Source: Pseudomonadota bacterium (lineage in GTDB: Bacteria; Pseudomonadota; Alphaproteobacteria; Rhizobiales; Tepidamorphaceae). From it: a DNA stretch of 12,489 bases. The DNA is taken from contig JAEWYT010000067.1 of the NCBI GenBank assembly GCA_023458595.1, forward strand, positions 1-12,489, read 5' to 3'. A program made the translations under genes and the position numbers. Below, in pieces: positions 6,036 through 12,489 of this stretch; the first letter of the stretch is position 1, and the number at the start of each line of letters is the position of its first letter. The notes beneath the pieces are model-generated. The model made no database searches, was not told where the DNA came from, and saw only the letters and a list, made by a program, of their open reading frames with translations.

Positions 6036-8558
6036 TCACTTGGCGTCCGCTGCAGCCTTCATGGCCTCCTGAAGCTTCTTGACGTCCGCCGCCGAGAGCT
6101 GCGGGCGGTCCATCCTGATCGTCAGCTTGTCCAACTTCGCGGTCAGCGCGAACGGGGGCTGGTAGTCGGCGTCGTTCACGCCGGTCAGCGTGTCGGAGCC
6201 GATGTCGAAGCTCTCGTCCCACTGCAGGATCATCGGCAGCGTCTTCTCCATCTTCTTGGTGTCGACGACCTTGCCGTCCACCTTGAGCGTGCCCGTGCCG
6301 CCGCGGCCGACGCCGCTGAAGTCGTTATAGGCGAGGGTGCCGGTGCCGAGCCCGTCGTACTCGAAGTCGAACTCGATCGTGTGCTTGCCCGGCGTCAGCG
6401 CGTCGGGTCCCTCCCATTTGATCCGCTCGAGATCGACGAGGTTCCACAGGAACACCGGCTTGCCCTTCAGGAGGTAGAAGCCGTAGCCCGCGAACCGGCC
6501 GCCCGAGGTCAGGATCATGCCCTCGGCGCCGTCTTCGGGCACCTCGATCTCGGCCGCGATCGTGTAGGAGGTGTTGAGCAGGAGCGGGGAATCGCCCTGC
6601 GGCAGGCCGACCATGGGATGCGTGTAGACGAACTCCGTCCGCCCCGCGGTTATGTTCGGGCGCGGCGCGACGATGCGGGCGGCGACCGACGCATCCAGCG
6701 GGAAAACCTGATATTTTCGGGCTTCCTCGATGAAGAGCTGCTTCAGCTCCTTGACCTTGTCGGGGTGCTGGTCGGCGACGTTGGCGGTCTGCGAGAAGTC
6801 GGAATCGAGATTATAGAGCTCGAGCACCTGGTTGTTGAGCGGATCGGGATTGGCCGGTCCGAACGCCTCCCAGGGGGCCCGGTTGACCTCGGTCGAGAGG
6901 AACCAGCCGTCGTGATAGAGCGCCCACTGGCCCATCATCTCGAAATACTGGGTCTGATGGTGCGAGGGCGTATCGGCATTCGCTGCGTCGAAGGTGTAGG
7001 CGAAGCTGGTGCCCTCGATCGGCTTCTGGGGAATGCCGTCGACGACCGCCGGCGGCTGTATTCCCGCGACTTCCAGGATGGTCGGCACCACGTCGATGAC
7101 GTGGACGAACTGCTTGCGAAGGGCGCCCTTGTCCTTGATGCGCGCCGGCCAGGAAACGGCCATGTTCTGGTTGATGCCGCCGAGCTTGGAGGCGTTCTGC
7201 TTGAACCAGGAGAACGGCGTGTCGAAGGCCCATGACCAGCCGGCCGACATGTGGTTGTAGGTTTCTTCCGTGCCCCACACGTCGTACCACTTCATCTGCA
7301 CGTCCACCGGCATCATGTTGATGCCGTTGAAGAATGCGACCTCGTTGGGCGTGCCGAGCGGACCGCCCTCGGCGCTCGTGCCGTTGTCGCCGTTGATGTA
7401 GATGATGAGCGTGTTGTCGAGCACGCCCAGATCCTCGACCGCCTGGATGACGCGGCCGATCTCGTGGTCGCTATAGGCCGCGTAGGCGGCGAAGACCTCG
7501 ACCTGGCGGATGAAGAGCTTCTTCTCCTCGGCCGAAAGACCATCCCATTCCTTCAGAACCTCCTTGGGCCATTCGGACAGGTTCGCATCCTGCGGAATGA
7601 CGCCGAGCCGCTTCTGGTTGGCGAAGATCGTCTCGCGCAGCTTGTTGTAGCCCTCGTCGAAGAGGTGCATGTCGTGGATCTTGTCGACCCACTCCTTGGT
7701 GGGGTGGTGCGGCGCGTGCGTCGCGCCGGGCGCGTACTTGATGAAGAACGGCTTGCCCGGGTTGGTCTGATGCATCCGCGTCATCCAGTCGATGGCGTCG
7801 TCGGCCATCGCCGTGATGAGGTTCCACTCGCCTTCCTTGCCGTCGAAGGGATAGATCTGCGTGGTGTTGCGGAAGAGGTTGGGCTGCCACTGGTTGGCGT
7901 CGCCGCCGACGAACCCGTAGAAGTACTCGAAGCCCATTCCCGTCGGCCACTGGTCGAAGGGGCCGGACTGGCTCGCCTCGAAGGCGGGCGTGTTGTGGTC
8001 CTTGCCGAACCAGGACGTGTTGTAACCGTTGTCGAGCAGGATCCGGCCGATCGTCGCCTTGTCCTTGTCGATGATGGAATTGTAGCCCGGGAAGCCGGTC
8101 GACTGCTCGGAGATGACGCCGAAGCCGGCCGAATGGTGGTTGCGGCCGGTGATCAGCGCCGCGCGGGTCGGCGAGCAGAGCGCCGTGGAGAACATCCGTG
8201 TGTAGCGCAGGCCCTCGTTGGCGATGCGGTCGAGCGCCGGGGTCGGGATGACGCCGCCGAAGGTGCTGGGGACAGCGAAACCGGCGTCGTCGGTGATGAT
8301 GAGCAGGACATTCGGCGCGCCTGTGGGCGGTACCACGCGCGGCGACCACCAGGGCGTCGACGTGAGGGCGTCATCGTCGATGGCGCCGCCGAAAGGCAGG
8401 TCCGGCGCGGGCAGCTGCAAGCCGTCGAGTGACATCGTCGCGTCCGGCGCGCCGAAATCCCTGAAGGTCTGCTGATCGGCGGCAAACGCCGGGGCGGCCA
8501 GCGAAACGGCAACAACAAAGGATATCGAACCCAGCAGACTCGTCCATTTCCGTCGCAT
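6036..8558 (-). CDS. Large periplasmic arylsulfatase (type I, formylglycine-dependent)
   Basis: The product has 840 residues. The start at 8558 is set by GGGAG 6 bases upstream and by a signal peptide ending A-P-A-F-A-A-D; the open frame beyond it is shadow. Catalytic features run in order: D90-D91 in L-L-I-I-T-D-D (metal), C128-S-P-T-R132-A-A-L-I-T-G-R (the C-x-P-x-R motif whose Cys becomes formylglycine), K185 and H187 in W-F-G-K-D-H, histidines in G-A-T-H-A-P-H-H, and N-G-D-N-G (metal Asp/Asn). It should hydrolyse sulfate esters in the periplasm to release sulfate. At 840 residues it is much longer than the roughly 530-residue AtsA type. The last 200 or so residues (Y-G-F-Y-L-L-K-G-K-P, then a glycine-rich stretch) look like a beta-sandwich accessory domain. 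No formylglycine-generating enzyme gene is nearby, so activation depends on one elsewhere. It is last of three minus-strand genes and may have its own promoter in the 125-bp gap upstream. Confidence 0.95.
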   Translation of the reverse strand: MRRKWTSLLGSISFVVAVSLAAPAFAADQQTFRDFGAPDATMSLDGLQLPAPDLPFGGAIDDDALTSTPWWSPRVVPPTGAPNVLLIITDDAGFAVPSTFGGVIPTPALDRIANEGLRYTRMFSTALCSPTRAALITGRNHHSAGFGVISEQSTGFPGYNSIIDKDKATIGRILLDNGYNTSWFGKDHNTPAFEASQSGPFDQWPTGMGFEYFYGFVGGDANQWQPNLFRNTTQIYPFDGKEGEWNLITAMADDAIDWMTRMHQTNPGKPFFIKYAPGATHAPHHPTKEWVDKIHDMHLFDEGYNKLRETIFANQKRLGVIPQDANLSEWPKEVLKEWDGLSAEEKKLFIRQVEVFAAYAAYSDHEIGRVIQAVEDLGVLDNTLIIYINGDNGTSAEGGPLGTPNEVAFFNGINMMPVDVQMKWYDVWGTEETYNHMSAGWSWAFDTPFSWFKQNASKLGGINQNMAVSWPARIKDKGALRKQFVHVIDVVPTILEVAGIQPPAVVDGIPQKPIEGTSFAYTFDAANADTPSHHQTQYFEMMGQWALYHDGWFLSTEVNRAPWEAFGPANPDPLNNQVLELYNLDSDFSQTANVADQHPDKVKELKQLFIEEARKYQVFPLDASVAARIVAPRPNITAGRTEFVYTHPMVGLPQGDSPLLLNTSYTIAAEIEVPEDGAEGMILTSGGRFAGYGFYLLKGKPVFLWNLVDLERIKWEGPDALTPGKHTIEFDFEYDGLGTGTLAYNDFSGVGRGGTGTLKVDGKVVDTKKMEKTLPMILQWDESFDIGSDTLTGVNDADYQPPFALTAKLDKLTIRMDRPQLSAADVKKLQEAMKAAADAK

Positions 8559-8630
8559 CGCAATCTCCCATTCCCGGTTTCGGGGTCCACGTGCCGGGCG
8601 GCCGCTCGCCGAAGCGACGTCACCCCAATT

Positions 8631-8654
8631 TATTATCCGGTTACATATTATCCG
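8631..8654. repeat. Two direct 9-bp repeats upstream of the sulfatase gene
   Basis: TATTATCCG occurs at 8631-8639 and again at 8646-8654 (minus strand CGGATAATA), a period of 15 bp, in the 125-bp gap ahead of the sulfatase start. The patch is A/T-rich against a GC-rich background and contains -10-like GATAAT sequences on the minus strand. It could be an internal promoter or a tandem activator site for the sulfatase gene. I could not find a well-spaced -35 box. Confidence 0.5.
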
Positions 8655-8683
8655 CGTCTTGGCCAGACCGCCGTTGACCTGTC

Positions 8684-9346
8684 TCAATAGCAGGGCGGAT
8701 AGGGGTAGTAGCCGCAGCGCGGCGCATAGGGCGGATAGGCGTACGGCGCGGCAGCTCCGGCCGCGACGGCGGCGCCTGCGGCCGCGCCGGCGTACCACGC
8801 CCCGCGATAGGCGGTGCGGCGTGCGACCCCGGCAAACGAGAGCGGCGTGCGCGGCAGGCCGATGATGTCGATGAAGACGGAGGCGGGGCCTTCACCGCCC
8901 TCGAGGCTACCCTCCAGCACGTCGACTGCGAAGGTCAGCTTGTCGCCATCGAGCTCGGGCGACTTCAGGACGACGACCGCGTCCCACACCTTGCCGCCGT
9001 CCGCGCCAAGCACCGAGACGGTCGCGTTCGGCGGATCCTTCGCGAAGCTGTCGTCGAAGGACCACTCCTTCAGGAGGTCGCTCGTCAGCGCATGGCCGGC
9101 CGAACGGACCGGGCGATCGGCGAAGACGATCGAATTCGGCGATACGCCCGTAAGGGTCAGGGTGTCGCCGCTCAGGGTCGCACCGCGTGAATTCATGACG
9201 ATCAGCGAGGGCACGATGTCGGGACGTGCCTGGCCGATCGTCTTCTCGAGGGGACGATGCGGCGGCGGCGCCTCCTGGGCGAGCGCGAGCGCCGGCGCGC
9301 AAGCGATCAGCAGGGCGAGTTGAAGCGGGGCGAAGATCGTTTTCAT
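8684..9346 (-). CDS. Exported protein of unknown function with Gly/Ala and Tyr/Pro-rich tail
   Basis: The product has 220 residues from the ATG at 9346, with GGGAG 5 bases upstream. The signal peptide most likely ends A-L-A-Q24; an L-I-A-C at residues 13-16 could instead be a lipobox, though its hydrophobic core would be short. Residues about 45-175 form one domain with T-L-T-L-T-G-V-S-P, F-A-D-R-P-V-R-S-A-G-H, K-D-P-P-N-A-T-V-S-V-L and F-I-D-I-I-G motifs. I recall similar unnamed proteins with the 'SDRP-R-AGH' and 'DPPNATLSVF' pattern in many bacteria, but no characterised function. Residues 184-200 are a Gly/Ala repeat like a glycine zipper, and the tail is Tyr/Pro-rich with two cysteines (C211, C219). 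The tail may insert in or lie against the outer membrane. It sits 19 bp after the small secreted protein gene and 125 bp before the sulfatase gene, so a role linked to sulfatase substrate handling is possible. Confidence 0.85.
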   Translation of the reverse strand: MKTIFAPLQLALLIACAPALALAQEAPPPHRPLEKTIGQARPDIVPSLIVMNSRGATLSGDTLTLTGVSPNSIVFADRPVRSAGHALTSDLLKEWSFDDSFAKDPPNATVSVLGADGGKVWDAVVVLKSPELDGDKLTFAVDVLEGSLEGGEGPASVFIDIIGLPRTPLSFAGVARRTAYRGAWYAGAAAGAAVAAGAAAPYAYPPYAPRCGYYPYPPCY

Positions 9347-9365
9347 GGATTCTCCCGAAGGTTCG

Positions 9366-9623
9366 CTATTTGCTCTGAAGGATCTGCAGCGCCTCGCTGA
9401 GCGGCGCGGTGCAGTCCGTGCTCGCCCGGGAATTGTGATCCATTCCCTGGTCGCGAAGCTGATAGACCTGCTCCTTCTCCGCATCGGTGAGCTGGACGGT
9501 CTTCAGCAGCTCGTCGATCTGCGCCACCATCGCGTTGCAGTCCTGCGCGGACGAAGGGGAGGCGGGGAGGGCGAGCACGATGATGGTGAGAAGCAGAAGG
9601 CTGGTTCCGCGAAGAAATGTCAT
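9366..9623 (-). CDS. Small secreted two-cysteine protein, function unknown
   Basis: The product has 85 residues from the ATG at 9623, with GGGAG 6 bases upstream (minus strand GGGGGAGAACGCC-ATG). The signal peptide is clear, with a hydrophobic core (LLLLTIIVLALPA) and likely cleavage S-S-A before Q27. The mature 59 residues contain exactly two cysteines, both preceded by Asp (D28-C29 and D70-C71), suggesting one disulfide that clamps a helical hairpin. The sequence between them (D-E-L-L-K-T-V-Q-L-T-D-A-E-K-E-Q-V-Y-Q-L-R-D) is strongly helical and amphipathic. I do not recognise a family. It is first of three minus-strand genes (19 bp to the next) and is divergent from the AraC-family regulator. 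Small periplasmic helical proteins of this kind can be chaperones, inhibitors or subunits; nothing here decides. Confidence 0.83.
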   Translation of the reverse strand: MTFLRGTSLLLLTIIVLALPASPSSAQDCNAMVAQIDELLKTVQLTDAEKEQVYQLRDQGMDHNSRASTDCTAPLSEALQILQSK

Positions 9624-9654
9624 GGCGTTCTCCCCCGAGGTCTTGTCGCGTGGG

Positions 9655-9681
9655 GCGGTGCGGGGATCTCCCCGTCACCGC
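9655..9681. promoter_or_regulatory. Long imperfect dyad upstream of the sulfatase operon
   Basis: GCGGTG-CGGGGA (9655-9666) faces TCCCCG-T-CACCGC (9669-9681): 12 paired positions with one bulged T and a 2-base centre. It lies 31 bp upstream of the first start codon of the minus-strand operon. It may be a regulator-binding dyad or a 5'-UTR hairpin acting on the operon mRNA. On the plus strand it is followed by GTTTTCC, which gives it a weak terminator look. Confidence 0.5.
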
Positions 9682-9692
9682 GTTTTCCGTTC

Positions 9693-9720
9693 GCCACCGG
9701 AGCCGTTGCGACCCGGTGGC
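9693..9720. promoter_or_regulatory. 8-bp inverted repeat in the AraC/sulfatase-operon spacer
   Basis: GCCACCGG (9693-9700) and CCGGTGGC (9713-9720) are perfect inverted copies with a 12-base spacer. They lie between the divergent AraC-family gene and the operon it probably controls. An activator site upstream of the operon promoter would be expected about here. AraC proteins more often bind direct repeats, so the assignment is tentative. Confidence 0.45.
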
Positions 9721-9823
9721 CCGTCGAAGTTCTCCCGAAAGCGAGGCAGGCCGACCTGCATCCGCGGTCCCGTCGCCGAAGGTTGCTCGTGCGGCTCTCG
9801 ACGCCGGGTGCCGTCAGATCGTC

Positions 9824-9852
9824 TTGGACTCTTTTCGGTGAGCAACTAGTAT
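9824..9852 (+). promoter_or_regulatory. Possible sigma-70-type promoter of the AraC-family gene
   Basis: TTGGAC (9824-9829) and TAGTAT (9847-9852) are separated by 17 bases, 37 bp ahead of the ATG at 9889. The match to consensus is partial (3 of 6 and 4 of 6), but the spacing is ideal and the patch is A/T-rich for this sequence. Confidence 0.4.
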
Positions 9853-9888
9853 CAATTGCCAAGCCGCCTTTCTTGCCATTTGGCGCCA

Positions 9889-10890
9889 ATGGATGGTTGG
9901 TCGATGTCGAACGAGGAGTTCGCGCACAATCCCCGAACCTTGCTGCATGTTGCTGCGCAACTTCGGCGGTGCGGTATTTCGCCCGTCGAGATTTTCAAGA
10001 ACGTCGGCCTGTCCCCCGCGCAGCTGCTCGACGGGAGCCGCTGGATCCCGCGGACGCTTTGTTTCGCGCTCGGCCAGGAGGTTGCGACGGTTTCCGGCGA
10101 CCCGTTTTTCGCCTCGAGGATAGGGGAGTCGTATCAGCTCACCGAATTCGGCGTATGGGGGCGAACCATCGAGGCGGCGGAGACGGTGGGCGACGCTTTC
10201 TCGGTCGCCGCCAAGGGTATCGGCCTGCTGCACCGGGGCACGAGCCTGCAGCTCTTCGTTTCCCGCGATGAGGCGCAGCTCAGGTTCGCCTACCGGGGAC
10301 ACCTCGGCTTCGATCCGCGCCAACACCGGATCGGAACGCTCGCGGTTCTGCGAAAAATAGCGCTTCTGGGGAACGTCCCCGACGCCGTTCACGTGCATTT
10401 CTCGATGCCGTACTCGATCGGGGCCGATCGCCTCGAGGAGACGCACGGGAGCCGGCTGACGTTCGGCTGCGACCACGACGCCATCGTCGTAGATCGCGAA
10501 TTGCTGGAGATGCGCCTCGCCATCCCGGGCGGGCCGGCACTTCGGAATCCGGACGAGCCGCCCGACACCGCCGAGCAGGTCGGCGGGCTCATCCGAAAGC
10601 TCCTGCCTTACGAGCGCGCGAACCTCCGTACGGTTGCCGCGAGGCTGCACGTCAGCAAACGGACGCTGCAGAGGAGGCTCGGAGACTGGGGATTTGCCTT
10701 CGAGGAGATACTCGACGACACGCGCCGGACGGAGGCGCTGAAACTGGTCCGCTCGGGCGAGCACAGCGCGATCGAGATCGCCTTCCTGCTCGGCTACTCG
10801 GATGCGGCGCACTTCACCCGTGCGTTCCGCCGCTGGACCGGTCTGGCACCGCGAGAATACGCCCGTGTCGTGAGCGGTGGCATGGCGTAG
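9889..10890 (+). CDS. AraC-family transcriptional regulator
   Basis: The product has 333 residues from the ATG at 9889. An in-frame ATG at 9904, with GGATGG 7 bases upstream, and a TTG at 9856 are alternatives. The N-terminal two-thirds resemble the ligand-sensing domain of OruR/ArgR-type AraC regulators (L-R-R-C-G-I-S-P-V-E-I-F near the start, then D-P-F-F-A-S-R-I-G-E). The C-terminal 90 or so residues carry the double helix-turn-helix: helix set one around R-T-V-A-A-R-L-H-V-S-K-R-T-L-Q-R-R-L, set two around I-E-I-A-F-L-L-G-Y-S-D-A-A-H-F-T-R-A-F-R-R-W-T-G, ending P-R-E-Y-A. All AraC/XylS signature positions appear intact. It is divergent from the small-protein / unknown / sulfatase operon across 265 bp containing two dyads, so it probably activates that operon in response to an unknown ligand, perhaps a sulfated compound. 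The downstream MFS gene could be a second target. Confidence 0.93.
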   Translation: MDGWSMSNEEFAHNPRTLLHVAAQLRRCGISPVEIFKNVGLSPAQLLDGSRWIPRTLCFALGQEVATVSGDPFFASRIGESYQLTEFGVWGRTIEAAETVGDAFSVAAKGIGLLHRGTSLQLFVSRDEAQLRFAYRGHLGFDPRQHRIGTLAVLRKIALLGNVPDAVHVHFSMPYSIGADRLEETHGSRLTFGCDHDAIVVDRELLEMRLAIPGGPALRNPDEPPDTAEQVGGLIRKLLPYERANLRTVAARLHVSKRTLQRRLGDWGFAFEEILDDTRRTEALKLVRSGEHSAIEIAFLLGYSDAAHFTRAFRRWTGLAPREYARVVSGGMA

Positions 10891-10902
10891 CAAGGGCGCG
10901 GG

Positions 10903-10947
10903 ATCCCGCATTCGGCGGGATACCGATCACGCCCGTCAAGCGACGGG
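10903..10947 (+). terminator. Two tandem hairpins after the AraC-family gene
   Basis: ATCCCGC (10903-10909) pairs with GCGGGAT (10915-10921) around a 5-base loop. CCCGTC (10932-10937) pairs with GACGGG (10942-10947) around a 4-base loop. Both stems lie just after the stop codon at 10890 and before the MFS gene, a normal place for termination. Neither is followed by a T-run, so termination strength is uncertain. Confidence 0.45.
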
Positions 10948-11058
10948 GCGGACGGTTCGGACCCGGCGCGGGGAGTTTTATACGCGCTGCCCCCGCGCTT
11001 GCCCCGCCCCCGATTATCCCCGACACTCCGCGCCCCGCCGATCGTCAGCCAGGCAGCC

Positions 11059-12393
11059 ATGTCCCAGTCCGCCCCGCCTCTCCGCCTGCCGTTCTTCTAC
11101 GGCTGGGTGGTCGCGGCCGTCGCCTTCGTCACGATGGGGGTTGCGGTGAACGCGCGCACGGCGTTCTCGCTGCTCTATCCGCAGATCCTCGACGAGTTCG
11201 GCTGGCAGCGCGGGGAGACGGCGGCGGCCTTTACCGTCGGGTTCCTGGCCGCGACGCTGTCGGCGCCCCTCTACGGCATCGTGATGGACCGCTGGGGGCC
11301 GCGCGTGGTGATCCCGATCGGGGCGACGGTCGTCGCGTCCGGCTTCGTCGCGGCGACGTGGATCACGACGCCGCTCACGCTCTATCTCAGCCTCGGCCTG
11401 CTCGTCGTCGGCGGCTCTGTCGGCATGAGCTATGTGGGCCACTCGATGTTCCTGCCGAACTGGTTCGTCCGGAACCGGGGGCTCGCCATCGGCATCGCCT
11501 TCTCGGGCGTGGGTGTCGGGGCGATCGTGCTGCTGCCGCTCGTGCAGGCCTATATGACCGCGGCCGGCTGGCGGGCGGCCTGCGTGGCGATCGCGGTCGT
11601 CATCGCCGTCGCGATCATTCCGCTCAACGTGATGCTGCAGCGCCGACAGCCTTCCGACCTCGGCCTGGAACCCGATGGCGGCGAGCGGCGCCGGAAGGAC
11701 GGTACCAGGGCGGAGGCTGTCGACACGATCGTCGACCGCGCCTGGGCGGAGACCGACTGGACGCTGCCGAAAGCGGCGCGCACGGCGAGGTTCTGGTGGA
11801 TATCGACCGGCTATTTCGCCGGACTGTTCGCCTGGTATTCGGTGCAGGTCCACCAGACGCGCTATCTGATCGATATCGGGATGGGGGCGACGGAAGCCGC
11901 CTTCGCGCTCGGTCTCGTCGGCCTGTTCGGCATCGCCGGGCAGATCGGCATCGGCGCCCTGTCCGACCGGATCGGCCGCGAGGCTGCCTGGGCGCTCACC
12001 TGCCTCGGCTTCGCCGTCGCCTACGTGGCGCTGATCGGGCTCGGCGAGACGCCGGCCCGCTGGCTCGTCATCGTGATGGTGGCCTCGCAGGGCCTGCTCG
12101 GCTACGGGCTCGCCTCGCTGTTCGGCGCGATTCCCGCGGAGATCTTCGCGGGCAGGCGCTTCGCGACGATCCTGTCGGTCACGGCTGCGGCCGGCAACGC
12201 GGGCGCGGGCATCGGGCCGTGGGTCACCGGCGTCATCTTCGACGCGACCGGCTCCTATCTGCCGGCCTTCCTGCTCAACCTCGCAATGTGCGCGGTCTCC
12301 GCCTTCGGTATCTGGATGGCCTCGCCGCGCAAGGTCCGGCTCGTCGCGGGTCAGGCGGCGAAGCGGGCGCGCGCTGCGGCGACCTTACCCTGA
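11059..12393 (+). CDS. MFS transporter, oxalate/formate antiporter-like
   Basis: The product has 444 residues from the ATG at 11059 (MSQSAPPL); the open frame begins at 10999, but those residues are Arg/Pro-rich and AGG lies just before 11059. About 12 membrane spans are visible in two halves of six. The loop between spans 2 and 3 carries the MFS signature as G-I-V-M-D-R-W-G-P-R, with a second copy, G-A-L-S-D-R-I-G-R, in the C-terminal half. The F-F-Y-G-W-V-V start and the D-L-G-L-E-P-D-G motif at the beginning of the central loop are typical of the oxalate/formate antiporter-like and monocarboxylate-transporter-like MFS group. The substrate is probably a small organic anion, not determined. 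The gene follows the AraC-family gene by 168 bp with hairpins between, so it probably has its own promoter, though co-control by the regulator is possible. Confidence 0.93.
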   Translation: MSQSAPPLRLPFFYGWVVAAVAFVTMGVAVNARTAFSLLYPQILDEFGWQRGETAAAFTVGFLAATLSAPLYGIVMDRWGPRVVIPIGATVVASGFVAATWITTPLTLYLSLGLLVVGGSVGMSYVGHSMFLPNWFVRNRGLAIGIAFSGVGVGAIVLLPLVQAYMTAAGWRAACVAIAVVIAVAIIPLNVMLQRRQPSDLGLEPDGGERRRKDGTRAEAVDTIVDRAWAETDWTLPKAARTARFWWISTGYFAGLFAWYSVQVHQTRYLIDIGMGATEAAFALGLVGLFGIAGQIGIGALSDRIGREAAWALTCLGFAVAYVALIGLGETPARWLVIVMVASQGLLGYGLASLFGAIPAEIFAGRRFATILSVTAAAGNAGAGIGPWVTGVIFDATGSYLPAFLLNLAMCAVSAFGIWMASPRKVRLVAGQAAKRARAAATLP

Positions 12394-12443
12394 ACTCCCG
12401 GGTCTGGCACACTGGATCGATGAAACACCGTCACTCCTTCGTT

Positions 12444-12489
<46 letters not shown>

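Noticed and set aside
5715..7235. 506-residue plus-strand frame opposite the sulfatase
   Set aside because: It is antisense to the sulfatase, whose catalytic motifs are unambiguous; the frame has shadow composition and no recognisable domain.
7251..8432. 393-residue plus-strand frame opposite the sulfatase
   Set aside because: Same reason: a Val/Glu/Arg-rich antisense shadow of the sulfatase catalytic domain.
9620..9889. 89-residue minus-strand frame filling the AraC/operon spacer
   Set aside because: Low-quality Arg-rich composition with no convincing ribosome-binding site; it covers the region expected to hold the promoters.

Overview
The window looks like a chromosomal contig from a GC-rich alphaproteobacterium, most likely Hyphomicrobiales (Rhizobiales). 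The signs are the high GC with strong G/C third-position preference, two 'extensin family' proteins of the rhizobial type, a perfect CtrA-type box (TTAA-N7-TTAAC), a CGNR/ABATE regulator and a LivH-type permease. I see no tRNA, rRNA, CRISPR array, transposase or phage gene. Both ends run into homopolymer (C at the left, G at the right). This pattern suggests read or assembly artefacts at contig ends rather than biology.

Left part (1-3546): a 27-residue single-span membrane microprotein on the minus strand, divergent from a proline-rich periplasmic extensin-like protein. Its stop codon abuts, with no gap, the stop of a convergent small lipoprotein gene. Next comes a divergent pair: a CGNR zinc-finger regulator (minus) and an isolated LivH-type branched-chain amino-acid ABC permease (plus) without its usual partners.

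Middle (3547-6030): a CtrA-type box precedes a second, shorter extensin-like protein, this one a predicted lipoprotein. It keeps the same six cysteines and the same M15-peptidase-like H-x6-D and HFH residues. Downstream is a secreted Ntn-hydrolase of the choloylglycine hydrolase / penicillin V acylase family, whose catalytic Cys lies exactly at the predicted signal-peptidase site. A small lipoprotein gene follows 13 bp later. An 11-bp hairpin separates this group from the convergent sulfatase operon.

Right part (6036-12393): a minus-strand cluster reads from 9623 down to 6036. It encodes a small secreted two-cysteine protein, a 220-residue exported protein of unknown function, and an 840-residue periplasmic sulfatase with a C-S-P-T-R formylglycine motif. 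All three genes have GGGAG-type ribosome-binding sites. An AraC-family regulator is divergent from it across a 265-bp spacer holding two clear dyads, and it is the natural candidate regulator. An MFS transporter (oxalate/formate antiporter-like) follows on the plus strand.

Most genes belong to recognisable families. The least described parts are the AraC / small secreted protein / unknown exported protein / sulfatase module, the paralogous extensin-like proteins with apparent M15-like metal sites, and the membrane microprotein. I find no clear evidence of a wholly new defence or mobile system.
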